64,000 nt of DNA from Rhodoferax sp. U2-2l (lineage in GTDB: Bacteria > Pseudomonadota > Gammaproteobacteria > Burkholderiales > Burkholderiaceae_C): positions 124,001-188,000 of the forward strand of contig NZ_JAJCTH010000005.1 in assembly GCF_020594515.1 (NCBI RefSeq), read 5' to 3'. The notes under the pieces were generated by a model, which saw only the letters and a program-made list of their open reading frames with translations, was not told the DNA's origin and did no database searches. This document shows, in pieces, positions 18,119 through 26,849 of the stretch. The position numbers were made by a program, and so were the translations under genes. Each line of letters opens with the position of its first letter. Position 1 is the stretch's first letter.

Positions 18119-19153
18119 ATGCGTATCAGCACAGTCAAAACACTGGCGGTCATCGCCGTTGCCATCGGTACGTTAGCCGCCCTGCCCGCCCACGCGGGCA
18201 AAACCCTGGACAGCATCAAGGCGCGGGGCCAGGTGATCTGCGGCGCCAACACCGGATTGGCCGGTTTCGGCGCTGCCGACTCCACCGGCAAATGGTCAGG
18301 GCTGGATGTGGACATTTGCCGCGCCGTGGCGGCCGCCGTGCTGGGTGACGCCGAGAAAGTGAAATACGTGCCGCTGAACGCGCAGCAACGCTTCACCGCG
18401 CTGCAGTCCGGCGAAGTGGATGTGCTGTCGCGCAACACCACCTTCACCCTGACCCGTGACGCATCCCTGGGCCTGAACCTGACGGCGGTGACCTACTACG
18501 ACGGCCAGGGGTTCATGGTGCCAGCCAAGAGCAAGATCAAGAGCGCCACCCAGCTCAAGGGCCAGACGGTGTGCGTGCAGTCCGGCACCACCACCGAGAA
18601 GAACCTCACCGACTACTCCAAGGCCAAGGGCCTGGGCATCAAGCCGGTGGTGTTCGAACAGCTCGAAGCTGCTGAAAACGCCTACTTCACCGGCCGTTGC
18701 ATCGCCTACACCACCGACGCCTCCGGCCTGGCCTCCACCCGCAACAAGGTGGCCAAGGTGCCAGCAGACCACATCATCCTGCCCGAGCTGATCTCCAAGG
18801 AACCGCTGGGCCCGATGGTGCGCCGCGGTGACGACGAGTGGTATGCCATCGTCAAATGGGTGATCTACGGCCTGCTCGAAGCTGAGGAGTACGGCATCAC
18901 CCAAGCCAATGTGGATGCGATGAAAGCCTCCAGCACCGACCCGGTGGTCAAGCGCATTCTGGGCACCACCGAAGACACCGGCAAGCTGCTGGGTCTGGAC
19001 AAGGAATGGATGGCCCGTGCCCTCAAGGCCACCGGTAACTACGGTGAGATTTTCGAGCGCAATGTCGGTCCCAAATCGGCACTGGCCCTGCCCCGTGGTG
19101 TCAACAACCAGTGGAACAAAGGCGGCTTGATGTACGCCTTCCCGGTGCGCTAA
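18119..19153 (+). CDS. aapJ: general L-amino-acid ABC transporter, substrate-binding protein
   Basis: 344 residues. A Sec signal peptide (MRISTVKTLAVIAVAIGTLA, cut near AHAGK) leads into a periplasmic solute-binding domain of SBP_bac_3 type: TLDSIKARGQVICGANTGLAGF, WSGLDVDICRAVAAAVLGDA, RFTALQSGEVDVLSRNTT, GVNNQWNKGGLMYAFPVR. The WNKGGLMYAFPVR ending is the AapJ signature. AapJ feeds polar and general L-amino acids to AapQMP. An ACTGGAGAA ribosome-binding site lies just upstream. It is first of aapJ-Q-M-P. Confidence 0.95.
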   Translation: MRISTVKTLAVIAVAIGTLAALPAHAGKTLDSIKARGQVICGANTGLAGFGAADSTGKWSGLDVDICRAVAAAVLGDAEKVKYVPLNAQQRFTALQSGEVDVLSRNTTFTLTRDASLGLNLTAVTYYDGQGFMVPAKSKIKSATQLKGQTVCVQSGTTTEKNLTDYSKAKGLGIKPVVFEQLEAAENAYFTGRCIAYTTDASGLASTRNKVAKVPADHIILPELISKEPLGPMVRRGDDEWYAIVKWVIYGLLEAEEYGITQANVDAMKASSTDPVVKRILGTTEDTGKLLGLDKEWMARALKATGNYGEIFERNVGPKSALALPRGVNNQWNKGGLMYAFPVR

Positions 19154-19290
19154 ACCACGGTCTGTCGCCATGCGCTGCCTGATATCGCACTGGCGAATCG
19201 CGCAGCGCCTTTTTTTGGCATGACCTCTTTCAGCATGACCCAACCGGTTCACGCTCTGGATTCATCAGGCGCCTGCGGGCGAGTCGCACC

Positions 19291-20469
19291 ATGAGCATTC
19301 ACACCCCCGCCCCCAAAAAAACCAGCTGGTCGTGGCGAAGTCAGGCGTTTCGCGGGCTGGTGTACCAGCTGCTGGCCATCATCGCCATCGCCGGTGTGGT
19401 CTGGTTTCTGGCCCACAACACCCTGGTCAACATGCGCGTGCGTGGCATCCAGAGCGGCTTTGACTTCATGGCGCAAGCCGCCGGTTTTGACATTGGCGAG
19501 AGCTTGTACCCGTTTGACTCCGAAGAGTCGTACTGGCGCGCGTTTCTGGTGGGTGTGACCAACACCTTGCGGGTGGCGCTGCTGGGCATCATTTTGTCGA
19601 CCCTGCTGGGCACGCTGCTGGGCATGGGCCGCTTCTCACGCAACGCCCTGGTGCGCGGGCTGTGCCTGTCTTATGTCGAAGCGTTCCGCAACATTCCGGT
19701 GTTGCTGCAGCTGCTGATGTGGTATGTGATCCTGACCGAGACACTGCCGTCGTCTGACAGTGCCTGGCAACTTGGCTCGTTCTTTTTGTCCAAAGGCGGG
19801 CTGAACTTCCCGATTCCGGTGTGGGCCACAGGCCAGCTCTGGGCAGCTTTCGGGCTGCTGGGCGGCGTGGCGCTGGTGCTGGTTTACCGCCGCTGGGCCA
19901 GGCGCCAGTTTGAAGCCACCGGCCAACTGCGCAGCGCTATCTGGGTACCGGTGCTGATTCTGGTCAGCTGCAGCCTGGTCGGCTGGGCGCTGGGTGGCGC
20001 CCCGACCGAATTGAACCGCCCCATCAAGGGCGATTTCTCCATCGAAAACGGCGGCGCCCTGACGCCTGAATTTCTGGCGGTGCTGATTGGCCTGACGCTC
20101 TACACCGCCTCGTTCATCGCCGAAGTGGTGCGCGGCGGCATTGCCTCGGTGCCGCGCGGCCAGAGCGAAGCGGCCTCGGCGCTGGGCCTGTCGCACCAGC
20201 AGGAAATGCGGCTGGTGATGCTGCCGCAAGCCCTGCGCGTGATCATCCCGCCGCTGACCAACCAGTACCTGAACCTGACCAAAAATTCATCGCTGGCAGT
20301 GGCCATCGGTTACCCGGATGTGGTGTCGATCGCCAACACCGCGCTGAACCAGACCGGCCGCGCGGTGGAGTGCATCTCCATCGTGATGCTGGTGTACCTG
20401 ACCACCTCGCTGGGCACCTCGCTGCTGATGGGCTGGTACAACAGCCGCGCGGCGATCAAAGAGCGTTGA
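19291..20469 (+). CDS. aapQ: amino-acid ABC transporter permease AapQ
   Basis: 392 residues; membrane permease of the AapQ/BztB type. The family's extended N-terminus (VYQLLAIIAIAGVVWFLAHNT) is followed by the HisM-like permease core. The cytoplasmic EAA loop is EAASALGLSHQQEMRLVMLPQALRVIIPPLTN. It would pair with AapM to form the membrane channel. The gap from aapJ is 137 bp. Confidence 0.94.
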   Translation: MSIHTPAPKKTSWSWRSQAFRGLVYQLLAIIAIAGVVWFLAHNTLVNMRVRGIQSGFDFMAQAAGFDIGESLYPFDSEESYWRAFLVGVTNTLRVALLGIILSTLLGTLLGMGRFSRNALVRGLCLSYVEAFRNIPVLLQLLMWYVILTETLPSSDSAWQLGSFFLSKGGLNFPIPVWATGQLWAAFGLLGGVALVLVYRRWARRQFEATGQLRSAIWVPVLILVSCSLVGWALGGAPTELNRPIKGDFSIENGGALTPEFLAVLIGLTLYTASFIAEVVRGGIASVPRGQSEAASALGLSHQQEMRLVMLPQALRVIIPPLTNQYLNLTKNSSLAVAIGYPDVVSIANTALNQTGRAVECISIVMLVYLTTSLGTSLLMGWYNSRAAIKER

Positions 20470-20482
20470 ACGGAGCCCCACC

Positions 20483-21586
20483 ATGAATGCAACCACGTTC
20501 CAACCGATTCCGGCGCGCCCGGCGCCGGTCAACACCGAAGGTCCGCTGGCCTGGATCAAAACCAACCTGATGGGCGACTGGCAAACCACCCTCTCTACCG
20601 TGCTGATTGGCGCGGTGCTGCTGTGGTACGTGCCGCAGATCATCAATTGGGCTTTCATCACCGCCAGTTGGGCGCCTCGCTTTGAAGCCTGCAGCGCCGA
20701 AGGTGTGGGCGCCTGCTGGGGCGTGATCGCCGAAAAATACCGCATCATCATTTTTGGCCGCTACCCGTATGAAGAACAGTGGCGCCCGCTGATCGCCACC
20801 CTCCTGCTGACCGGCTTGCTGGTGCTGAGCTGTATGCGCAGCTTCTGGAAAGCCTGGCTCCCACTGCTGTGGCTGGTCGTCTTGGCGGTGTTTTTTGCCT
20901 TGATGTACGGCCATGTCGGCGGCCTGACCCAGGTGGACACCGACCGCTGGGGCGGCTTGCCGCTGACCATTTTGCTGTCGTCACTCTCGCTGGTGCTGTG
21001 TTTCCCGATTGCCCTGCTGGTGGCGTTGGGGCGGCGCTCCAAGCTGCCGGCCATCCGCAGCTTTTGCACGATTTACGTGGAGCTGATCCGCGGCGTGCCA
21101 CTGATTTCGGTGCTGTTCATGGCCTCGTTCATGTTCCCGCTGTTCATGCCCCAAGGCACGCAGATTGACGTGCTGCTGCGGGTGCTGGTGGGTATCACGC
21201 TGTTTGCCGCAGCGTACATGGCCGAGGTGATTCGCGGCGGGCTGCAGGCCATCCCCAAAGGCCAGGTCGAGGCCGCCGCGACGCTGGGGCTGAGTTACTG
21301 GCAAACCCAGCGCAAGATTGTGCTGCCGCAAGCGCTGGCGATGGTGGTGCCGGGCATCATGAACAACTTCATTTCCACCTTCAAAGACACCTCGCTGGTG
21401 ACGATTGTGAGCCTGTACGAGCTGACCGGCGCACTCAAACTCGGTGTCAATTCAGACGCCAATTGGCGCCCGTACATCATTGAAGGCTACTTCTTCATCG
21501 CCTTGATCTACTTTGTTTTCTGCTTCTCCATGTCGCGCTACAGCCGCTGGGTGGAACAGCAGGTGAACAAAAGCAAGCTCAGATAA
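20483..21586 (+). CDS. aapM: amino-acid ABC transporter permease AapM
   Basis: 367 residues; second permease. It contains [18 protein letters not shown] and the core helices. The EAA loop is [33 protein letters not shown], followed by [21 protein letters not shown]. The start 13 bp after aapQ has CGGAGCC upstream. The ending NKSKLR is basic and cytoplasmic. It works with AapJ, Q and P. Confidence 0.94.
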   Translation: MNATTFQPIPARPAPVNTEGPLAWIKTNLMGDWQTTLSTVLIGAVLLWYVPQIINWAFITASWAPRFEACSAEGVGACWGVIAEKYRIIIFGRYPYEEQWRPLIATLLLTGLLVLSCMRSFWKAWLPLLWLVVLAVFFALMYGHVGGLTQVDTDRWGGLPLTILLSSLSLVLCFPIALLVALGRRSKLPAIRSFCTIYVELIRGVPLISVLFMASFMFPLFMPQGTQIDVLLRVLVGITLFAAAYMAEVIRGGLQAIPKGQVEAAATLGLSYWQTQRKIVLPQALAMVVPGIMNNFISTFKDTSLVTIVSLYELTGALKLGVNSDANWRPYIIEGYFFIALIYFVFCFSMSRYSRWVEQQVNKSKLR

Positions 21587-21591
21587 CTTGC

Positions 21592-21631
21592 GGGACAGAC
21601 CAAGATTTGCAAAGCAAATTTGCTCTGTCCC
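21592..21631. repeat. palindromic element between aapM and aapP
   Basis: GGGACAGA at 21592 pairs with TCTGTCCC ending at 21631; the inner part GATTTGC-AAA-GCAAATT extends the hairpin. It resembles the GGGGACAGAGC...GCTCTGTCCCC type of dispersed palindrome seen in many proteobacteria. It lies between two genes of the same operon. Confidence 0.6.
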
Positions 21632-21689
21632 CAACACTTTGAGACTTGTTTCGCCCTCAACCGATTCATGCATTCAACCAACAATCACC

Positions 21690-22448
21690 ATGGCTGACAC
21701 CCCAAGCACCCCACCGATCATCACTTTCGACAAAGTCAACAAGTGGTACGGCAACAACTTCCATGTGCTGCGCGACATTGACCTGAACGTGGCCAAGGGT
21801 GAACGCATCGTCATCTGCGGGCCATCCGGCTCGGGCAAATCGACGCTGATCCGCTGTATCAACCGCCTCGAAGAGCACCAACAAGGCCGCCTGATCGTCG
21901 ATGGTGTGGAGCTGACCGACGACGTGAAAGCCATCGACCAGGTGCGCAAAGAAGTGGGCATGGTGTTCCAGCAGTTCAACCTGTTTCCGCACCTGACCGT
22001 GCTGGAAAACCTGACTTTGTCACCGATGTGGGTGGGCAAGATGCCCAAAAAAGAGGCCGAAGACAAGGCCATGGTGCAGTTGCAGCGGGTGCGCATTGCC
22101 GAACAGGCCCACAAGTACCCGCTGCAGCTCTCGGGTGGCCAGCAGCAGCGGGTGGCGATTGCGCGGGCGTTGTGCCTCAAGCCCAAAATCATGCTGTTTG
22201 ACGAGCCGACCAGCGCGTTGGACCCCGAGATGATCAAGGAAGTGCTCGACGTGATGATCACCATGGCCGATGAAGGCATCACCATGCTCTGCGTGACGCA
22301 TGAAATGGGCTTTGCCAAGGCCGTGGCCGACCGGGTGATCTTCATGGATCAAGGCCAGATCGTTGAGCAGAACAACCCGCACGACTTCTTCAATCACCCC
22401 AAAAGTGAACGCAGCAAAGACTTTTTGTCCAAAATTTTGGGGCACTGA
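21690..22448 (+). CDS. aapP: amino-acid ABC transporter ATP-binding protein AapP
   Basis: 252 residues. Walker A is GPSGSGKST, the Q-loop is in [15 protein letters not shown], the signature is [15 protein letters not shown], Walker B is [14 protein letters not shown] and the switch His is in [16 protein letters not shown]. It powers AapJQM. The ATG at 21690 was chosen because the conserved N-terminus ([18 protein letters not shown]) begins soon after it; the in-frame region from 21588 is the palindrome. Confidence 0.96.
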   Translation: MADTPSTPPIITFDKVNKWYGNNFHVLRDIDLNVAKGERIVICGPSGSGKSTLIRCINRLEEHQQGRLIVDGVELTDDVKAIDQVRKEVGMVFQQFNLFPHLTVLENLTLSPMWVGKMPKKEAEDKAMVQLQRVRIAEQAHKYPLQLSGGQQQRVAIARALCLKPKIMLFDEPTSALDPEMIKEVLDVMITMADEGITMLCVTHEMGFAKAVADRVIFMDQGQIVEQNNPHDFFNHPKSERSKDFLSKILGH

Positions 22449-22471
22449 GCGCCCATTAGCCACTGAAATCT

Positions 22472-22523
22472 CGCTTGACTTGGATTGATCCAAGCCCAAG
22501 TCAAGCGCACCGAACCGGTGCGC
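22472..22523. repeat. double hairpin after aapP
   Basis: CGCTTGACTTGG pairs with CCAAGTCAAGCG (22472-22507), and an overlapping hairpin, GCGCACCG-AA-CCGGTGCGC, follows at 22505-22523. The two share bases and so could be alternative structures. They lie 23 bp after the aapP stop and probably help end or protect the operon transcript. No T-run follows. Confidence 0.5.
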
Positions 22524-22731
22524 GTAGTAGCATCTGTGGTTCAGGGTTATTTGACACGGCAGCCAAGTTACCGCGACGCATGAAAAATGACGGTCATTGC
22601 GGGCAAGGTCCGCCATCCATGGATCACCCCGGAACGTGGCTCAGGACGGGCGCCTCGCATCCGGGATGACAAACTGCTCTTCCAAGTTAACCTTGTGCTT
22701 GTCGACATTCACTTTCAACCACATCAATGCC

Positions 22732-23883
22732 ATGCAAAAAAAGTCTTTATTCACCGGTTCGCTCCATCTGACTGCCGCCGCCGCGCTGACCCTGTGCGCC
22801 TCCCTGGCCCACGCGCAGGACGTTCAAACCGTGCGCATCGCCCACGCCGGCCCCACCTCGGGCGGCATTGCCCACATCGGCAAAGACACGGAAAACGGCG
22901 TGCGCATGGCCATTGACGACCTCAACGCGCAAGGTCCGGTGATTGGTGGCAAGCGCATCAAGTTTGAGCTGGCCGCCGAAGACGACGCGGGCGAACCGCG
23001 CCAGGCCACCGCCGTGGCGCAAAAGCTGTGCGATTCCAAAGTGGCAGGCGTGGTCGGCCACCTGCAGTCGGGCACCACCATTCCGGCGTCCAGCATCTAC
23101 AACAAGTGTGGCCTGCCGCACATCACTGCAGCGGCCACCAACCCCGACGTGACGAAACGTGGCTTCAACACCACCTACCGGCTGATTGCCAACGACAACG
23201 CGCTGGGTGCGGCGCTGGCCTACTTTGCGCACGACGCGCTCAAGATCAAGACGGTGGCGGTCATCGATGACCGCACTGCCTACGGCCAGGGCCTGGCTGA
23301 CGTGTTCAAAGCCACGGCCGAGCAAAAAGGCATTCAAGTGCTTGCCATGGAATACACCAACGACAAGGCCACCGATTTCACCGCCATCCTGACCGCCATC
23401 AAGGCCAAGAAACCCGACGCCATTTTCTACGGCGGCCTGGACGCCCAAGCCGGCCCGATGTTGCGCCAGATGGAGCAGCTCGGCCTGGCCAACGTCAAGT
23501 ACTTTGGCGGTGACGCCATGTGCACCGAGAAACTGGTCGAGCTGTCCAGCAAAGCGGGAACGGTCAAAAACGTGACCTGCGCCACCGGCGGCGCCTCCGT
23601 GCAAAAGATGCAAGGCGGGGCCGAGTGGAAGAAGAAATACGACGCCCGTTTCCCTGGCCAGTTCCAGATCTACAGCCCCTACGCTTATGACGCGACCTTT
23701 GTGCTGGTGGACGCCATGAAGCGCGCCAACTCGGTGGACCCGCAGGTGTACGTGCCGTTCATCGGCAAGACCCAGTTCAAAGGCATCACCGCCAACATCG
23801 CCTTCACGCCAAAAGGTGAGCTGACCGCCCCAGCCGTCACGCTCTACACCTACAAAGACAACGTGCGTGCGGCGCTGAACTGA
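22732..23883 (+). CDS. branched-chain amino-acid ABC transporter substrate-binding protein (LivK-like)
   Basis: 383 residues. A signal peptide (LTAAAALTLCASLAHAQDV, cut after AHA) is followed by a Peripla_BP_6 domain: VRIAHAGPTSGGIAHIGKDT, GVRMAIDDLNAQG, the segment AEDDAGEPRQATAVAQKLCD, and YGQGLADVFKATAEQKG. It binds branched-chain or other amino acids in the periplasm. No liv permease or ATPase genes adjoin it, so it must use components encoded elsewhere. The start at 22732 replaces an upstream in-frame start whose N-terminus would not be a signal peptide. Confidence 0.92.
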   Translation: MQKKSLFTGSLHLTAAAALTLCASLAHAQDVQTVRIAHAGPTSGGIAHIGKDTENGVRMAIDDLNAQGPVIGGKRIKFELAAEDDAGEPRQATAVAQKLCDSKVAGVVGHLQSGTTIPASSIYNKCGLPHITAAATNPDVTKRGFNTTYRLIANDNALGAALAYFAHDALKIKTVAVIDDRTAYGQGLADVFKATAEQKGIQVLAMEYTNDKATDFTAILTAIKAKKPDAIFYGGLDAQAGPMLRQMEQLGLANVKYFGGDAMCTEKLVELSSKAGTVKNVTCATGGASVQKMQGGAEWKKKYDARFPGQFQIYSPYAYDATFVLVDAMKRANSVDPQVYVPFIGKTQFKGITANIAFTPKGELTAPAVTLYTYKDNVRAALN

Positions 23884-23896
23884 TCTGGCCAACCCG

Positions 23897-23917
23897 CTGG
23901 CACCGTGGCGGTGCCAG
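23897..23917. terminator. hairpin after livK-like gene
   Basis: CTGGCACC-GTGGC-GGTGCCAG forms an 8-bp GC-rich stem 14 bp after the stop. There is no clear T-run, so terminator activity is uncertain. The convergent pmbA gene ends 69 bp further on. Confidence 0.4.
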
Positions 23918-23986
23918 AGGCCTGCCCTGCTGTCACGGCGCAGCGGGGCGGCTTGTCATACCGGGTGGCCAGCCCAAGCTGGCACG

Positions 23987-25474
23987 TCAGCTGCCCGCCA
24001 CCTTCATCTTCTTGATCAGGATCGAACCCACCGTTTTCGCACCTTGGTTGTAAGCGTCGGCCCCGACGGCAACGATGTCCTTGAACATGGTTTTCATGTT
24101 GCCGGCGATGGTGATCTCTTCCACCGGAAAGGCGATGAGACCGTTTTCCACCCAGAAACCGCTGGCGCCGCGTGAATAGTCGCCGGTGACGCTGTTGACA
24201 CCGCTGCCCATGAGCTCGGTGACAAACAGGCCGGTACCTAATTTTTCCAGCATGGCGTCCAGGTTGTCGCCAGCACGGGTCAGGCGCGAGGTGAGCGTCA
24301 GGTTGTGCGAGCCACCCGCGTTGCCGGTGGTTGCCATGCCCAGCTTGCGCGCCGAGTAACTGCCCAGAAAGTAACCTTGCACCTTGCCCGCCTCGACCAC
24401 GCTGCGCGCCTGCACCCGCACGCCTTCGTCGTCAAACGGCGAGCTGCCCTTGGCACGCTTGACAAACGGGTCTTCCAGGATGTCGATGTGTTTGGGAAAC
24501 ACCTGCTTGCCCAGAGAATTCAGCAAAAACGAACTCTTGCGGTAAAGCGCACCGCCGCTCACCGCCTGCACAAACGTGCCGAGCAAACCGGCTGCCAGCG
24601 GGGACTCAAACAGCACCGGGCATTCGGTGGTGGGGATCTTGCGGGCATGCAAGCGACTCAAAGCGCGCTCGGCGGCGTAGCGGCCAATCGCCTCGGGCGA
24701 AGCCAGGTCGGCCGCATCGCGCTGCGAGCTGTACCAATAATCGCGCTGCATGTTTTTGCCTTTGCCAGCAATCGGCGACACCGACACCGAATGGCGCGAG
24801 CTGGCGTACCCGCCGCGAAAACCGTGGGTGTGCGCGCTGAAAAAGTGCGATTGCTGCGCCGACACCCCCGCGCCTTCGCTGTTGGTGATGCGCTTGTCCA
24901 CACACAGTGCTGCGTTTTCTGTCTGCAAGGCCAACTGCGCGGCCTGCTCGCTGGTGATGGCCCAGGGGAAAAACAGCTCCAGGTCGGTGCGCTGCTCGTT
25001 CGGCTGGGCAATGTCGGCCTCGTCGGGCAGCGCGGCAAACGGGTCTTCGGCGGTGAAGCGGGCAATGTCAAACGCCGCCTGCACGGTCTGCTCAATGGCT
25101 TGCTGCGAAAAATCCGAGGTGCTGGCGTTGCCCCGGCGCTGACCCAGGTGCACGGTGATGCCCAGCGATTTGTCGCGGTTGCGCTCCACGTTCTCCAACT
25201 CGCCCTTGCGCACCGACACGCTCAGCCCGCAGCCCTCGGAGGCGTGGGCAGACGAGTCGGTGGCACCGATTTTCTTGGCGTGGTGCATGGCGCTGTCCAC
25301 CAGGTCTTCAAAAAACGCCCGGCTGTAGGCGAAACCGGCATCAGCTTTCGGCGCTGTTTGCGAAGGGGCCGTGGCAGCAGAAGTGCGTTTGCGAGGGGTG
25401 GATGTGGAAGCGGTGGAAGGCATGGTGGAGGCGGCTGCGTGGCGGGCACGCGCGGGCCGTTGGGGGTAGTTCAT
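23987..25474 (-). CDS. pmbA: metalloprotease-related protein PmbA (TldE)
   Basis: 495 residues. With TldD it forms a protease that matures modified peptides; PmbA itself lacks the metal-binding motif of TldD. Core motifs are YSRAFFEDLVDSAMHHAKKIG, the GASGFWVENGLIAFPVEEITIAGN segment and the ending VGSILIKKMKVAG. The first 45 or so residues (a Thr/Ser/Ala-rich stretch) are longer than usual, so an internal start is possible. It is divergent from darP, 23 bp between starts. Confidence 0.94.
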   Translation of the reverse strand: MNYPQRPARARHAAASTMPSTASTSTPRKRTSAATAPSQTAPKADAGFAYSRAFFEDLVDSAMHHAKKIGATDSSAHASEGCGLSVSVRKGELENVERNRDKSLGITVHLGQRRGNASTSDFSQQAIEQTVQAAFDIARFTAEDPFAALPDEADIAQPNEQRTDLELFFPWAITSEQAAQLALQTENAALCVDKRITNSEGAGVSAQQSHFFSAHTHGFRGGYASSRHSVSVSPIAGKGKNMQRDYWYSSQRDAADLASPEAIGRYAAERALSRLHARKIPTTECPVLFESPLAAGLLGTFVQAVSGGALYRKSSFLLNSLGKQVFPKHIDILEDPFVKRAKGSSPFDDEGVRVQARSVVEAGKVQGYFLGSYSARKLGMATTGNAGGSHNLTLTSRLTRAGDNLDAMLEKLGTGLFVTELMGSGVNSVTGDYSRGASGFWVENGLIAFPVEEITIAGNMKTMFKDIVAVGADAYNQGAKTVGSILIKKMKVAGS

Positions 25475-25497
25475 AGCGGCGGCTATGATACTTGGCT

Positions 25498-26157
25498 ATG
25501 TCAAGAAAACTGAAAAAAGGCTATTTTGTGCGCGGCGAGTTTGTGGCCGAGGGCAGCGAGCGCGATATCGAGCTCAAAGCCGAGCTCAAGGGCACCGATG
25601 AGCAGAGCCGCACCGACCTCAAACGCGAAAGCACCGAGCTGCAAAAACTCGGCGAAGCGCTGCTGACCCTGCGCGCCGACTTGCTGGCGCGCCTGCCCTT
25701 GAGCGACAAGTTCAAGGACGCGATTCTTGAGGCCAAACGCATCACCAACTTCGAGGGCAAGCGCCGCCAGATGCAGTACATCGGCAAGATGATGCGCAAG
25801 CTCGAAGCGGCTGAGGTGGAGCAGGTACGCGCCGCGCTCGACGAGCAGGCCAATGGCTCTGCCGCGGACAACCTGGCGCTGCACCAGGCCGAAATCTGGC
25901 GCGACCGGCTGATCAGCCAGGACGACGCCGCCGGCCAGTGGATTGCGCAGTACCCGAGCACCGACACCCAGCAATTGCGCGCGCTGATCCGCCAGGCCCG
26001 CAAGGATGCGGTGCCCGAAAAACCCGGTGCTGCCGTGCGCCATGGCCGCGCCTACCGCGAAATATTCCAGCTGGTGCGAGATGCCCTGATGGCCGTCCCC
26101 GAGCCAGATGCTTCCATCCACCCCAGCACCTTCAGCCCAGCCCAGGAAGCGTCCTGA
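25498..26157 (+). CDS. darP: ribosome-associated protein DarP (YjgA/DUF615)
   Basis: 219 residues. The highly charged helical protein starts SRKLKKGYFVRGEFVAEGS and contains LPLSDKFKDAILEAKRITNFEGKRRQMQYIGKMMRKLE, the DUF615 signature (KRRQxQYIGKLMR). E. coli DarP helps late 50S subunit assembly. A TTG two codons upstream is an alternative start. The stop is 2 bp from the next ATG. Confidence 0.94.
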   Translation: MSRKLKKGYFVRGEFVAEGSERDIELKAELKGTDEQSRTDLKRESTELQKLGEALLTLRADLLARLPLSDKFKDAILEAKRITNFEGKRRQMQYIGKMMRKLEAAEVEQVRAALDEQANGSAADNLALHQAEIWRDRLISQDDAAGQWIAQYPSTDTQQLRALIRQARKDAVPEKPGAAVRHGRAYREIFQLVRDALMAVPEPDASIHPSTFSPAQEAS

Positions 26158-26159
26158 CC

Positions 26160-26753
26160 ATGTCCAACCCCTACCCGCCTGTCAAGATCGGCATCGTCTC
26201 CATCAGCGACCGCGCCAGCAGCGGTATCTACGAAGACAAAGGCCTGCCCGCGCTGCAGAGCTGGCTGGAACGTGCCCTGAAAAACCCGCTGCAGTTTGAA
26301 GCGCGCCTGATTCCCGACGAACAAGCCACGATTGAAGCCACGCTGATCACGTTGGTCGATGCCGGTTGCGCCCTGGTGCTGACCACCGGCGGCACCGGCC
26401 CGGCGCTGCGTGACGTGACACCCGAGGCCACCCTGGCCGTGGCGCACAAGGAGATGCCTGGTTTTGGTGAGCAGATGCGCCAGATCAGCCTGGCCTTTGT
26501 GCCGACCGCGATCCTGTCGCGCCAGGTGGCGGTGATCCGGGACCAAACGCTGATCATCAACCTGCCGGGTCAGCCCAAAGCCATTGCCGAGACACTGGAA
26601 GGCCTGAAGGACGCGGACGGCAAACAGCTGGTGAACGGCATCTTTGCGGCGGTGCCCTATTGCATTGATTTGATTGGCGGGCCGTATCTGGAAGCGGATG
26701 CGGCGGTCTGCAAGGCCTTCAGGCCCAAAACGGCTATCCGTACATTTTCATAA
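26160..26753 (+). CDS. mogA: molybdopterin adenylyltransferase
   Basis: 197 residues. MogA adenylates molybdopterin before molybdate insertion. Motifs are KIGIVSISDRASSGIYEDKG at the N-terminus, LVLTTGGTGPALRDVTPEAT (the MoCF nucleotide-binding loop) and INLPGQPKAIAETLEGL. The start just after the darP stop gives a clean family N-terminus. The ending FRPKTAIRTFS is usual for beta-proteobacterial MogA. Confidence 0.95.
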   Translation: MSNPYPPVKIGIVSISDRASSGIYEDKGLPALQSWLERALKNPLQFEARLIPDEQATIEATLITLVDAGCALVLTTGGTGPALRDVTPEATLAVAHKEMPGFGEQMRQISLAFVPTAILSRQVAVIRDQTLIINLPGQPKAIAETLEGLKDADGKQLVNGIFAAVPYCIDLIGGPYLEADAAVCKAFRPKTAIRTFS

Positions 26754-26768
26754 GAAGAATAAATAACC

Positions 26769-26787
26769 AGCCTTATCCAATAAGGCT
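26769..26787. repeat. short hairpin after mogA
   Basis: AGCCTTAT-CCA-ATAAGGCT gives an 8-bp perfect stem 15 bp after the mogA stop, in an AT-rich spacer. It may act as a weak terminator; no T-run follows. Confidence 0.4.
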
Positions 26788-26849
26788 CGGTCGATCCTGT
26801 AAGTAGAGCAATTAAGTGCTGTCACACCCCACCATCAGGCTTTGTCATC

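Noticed and set aside
24305..25513. 402-codon open frame opposite pmbA
   Set aside because: Shadow of pmbA; no recognisable motifs and the reverse strand has all PmbA signatures.
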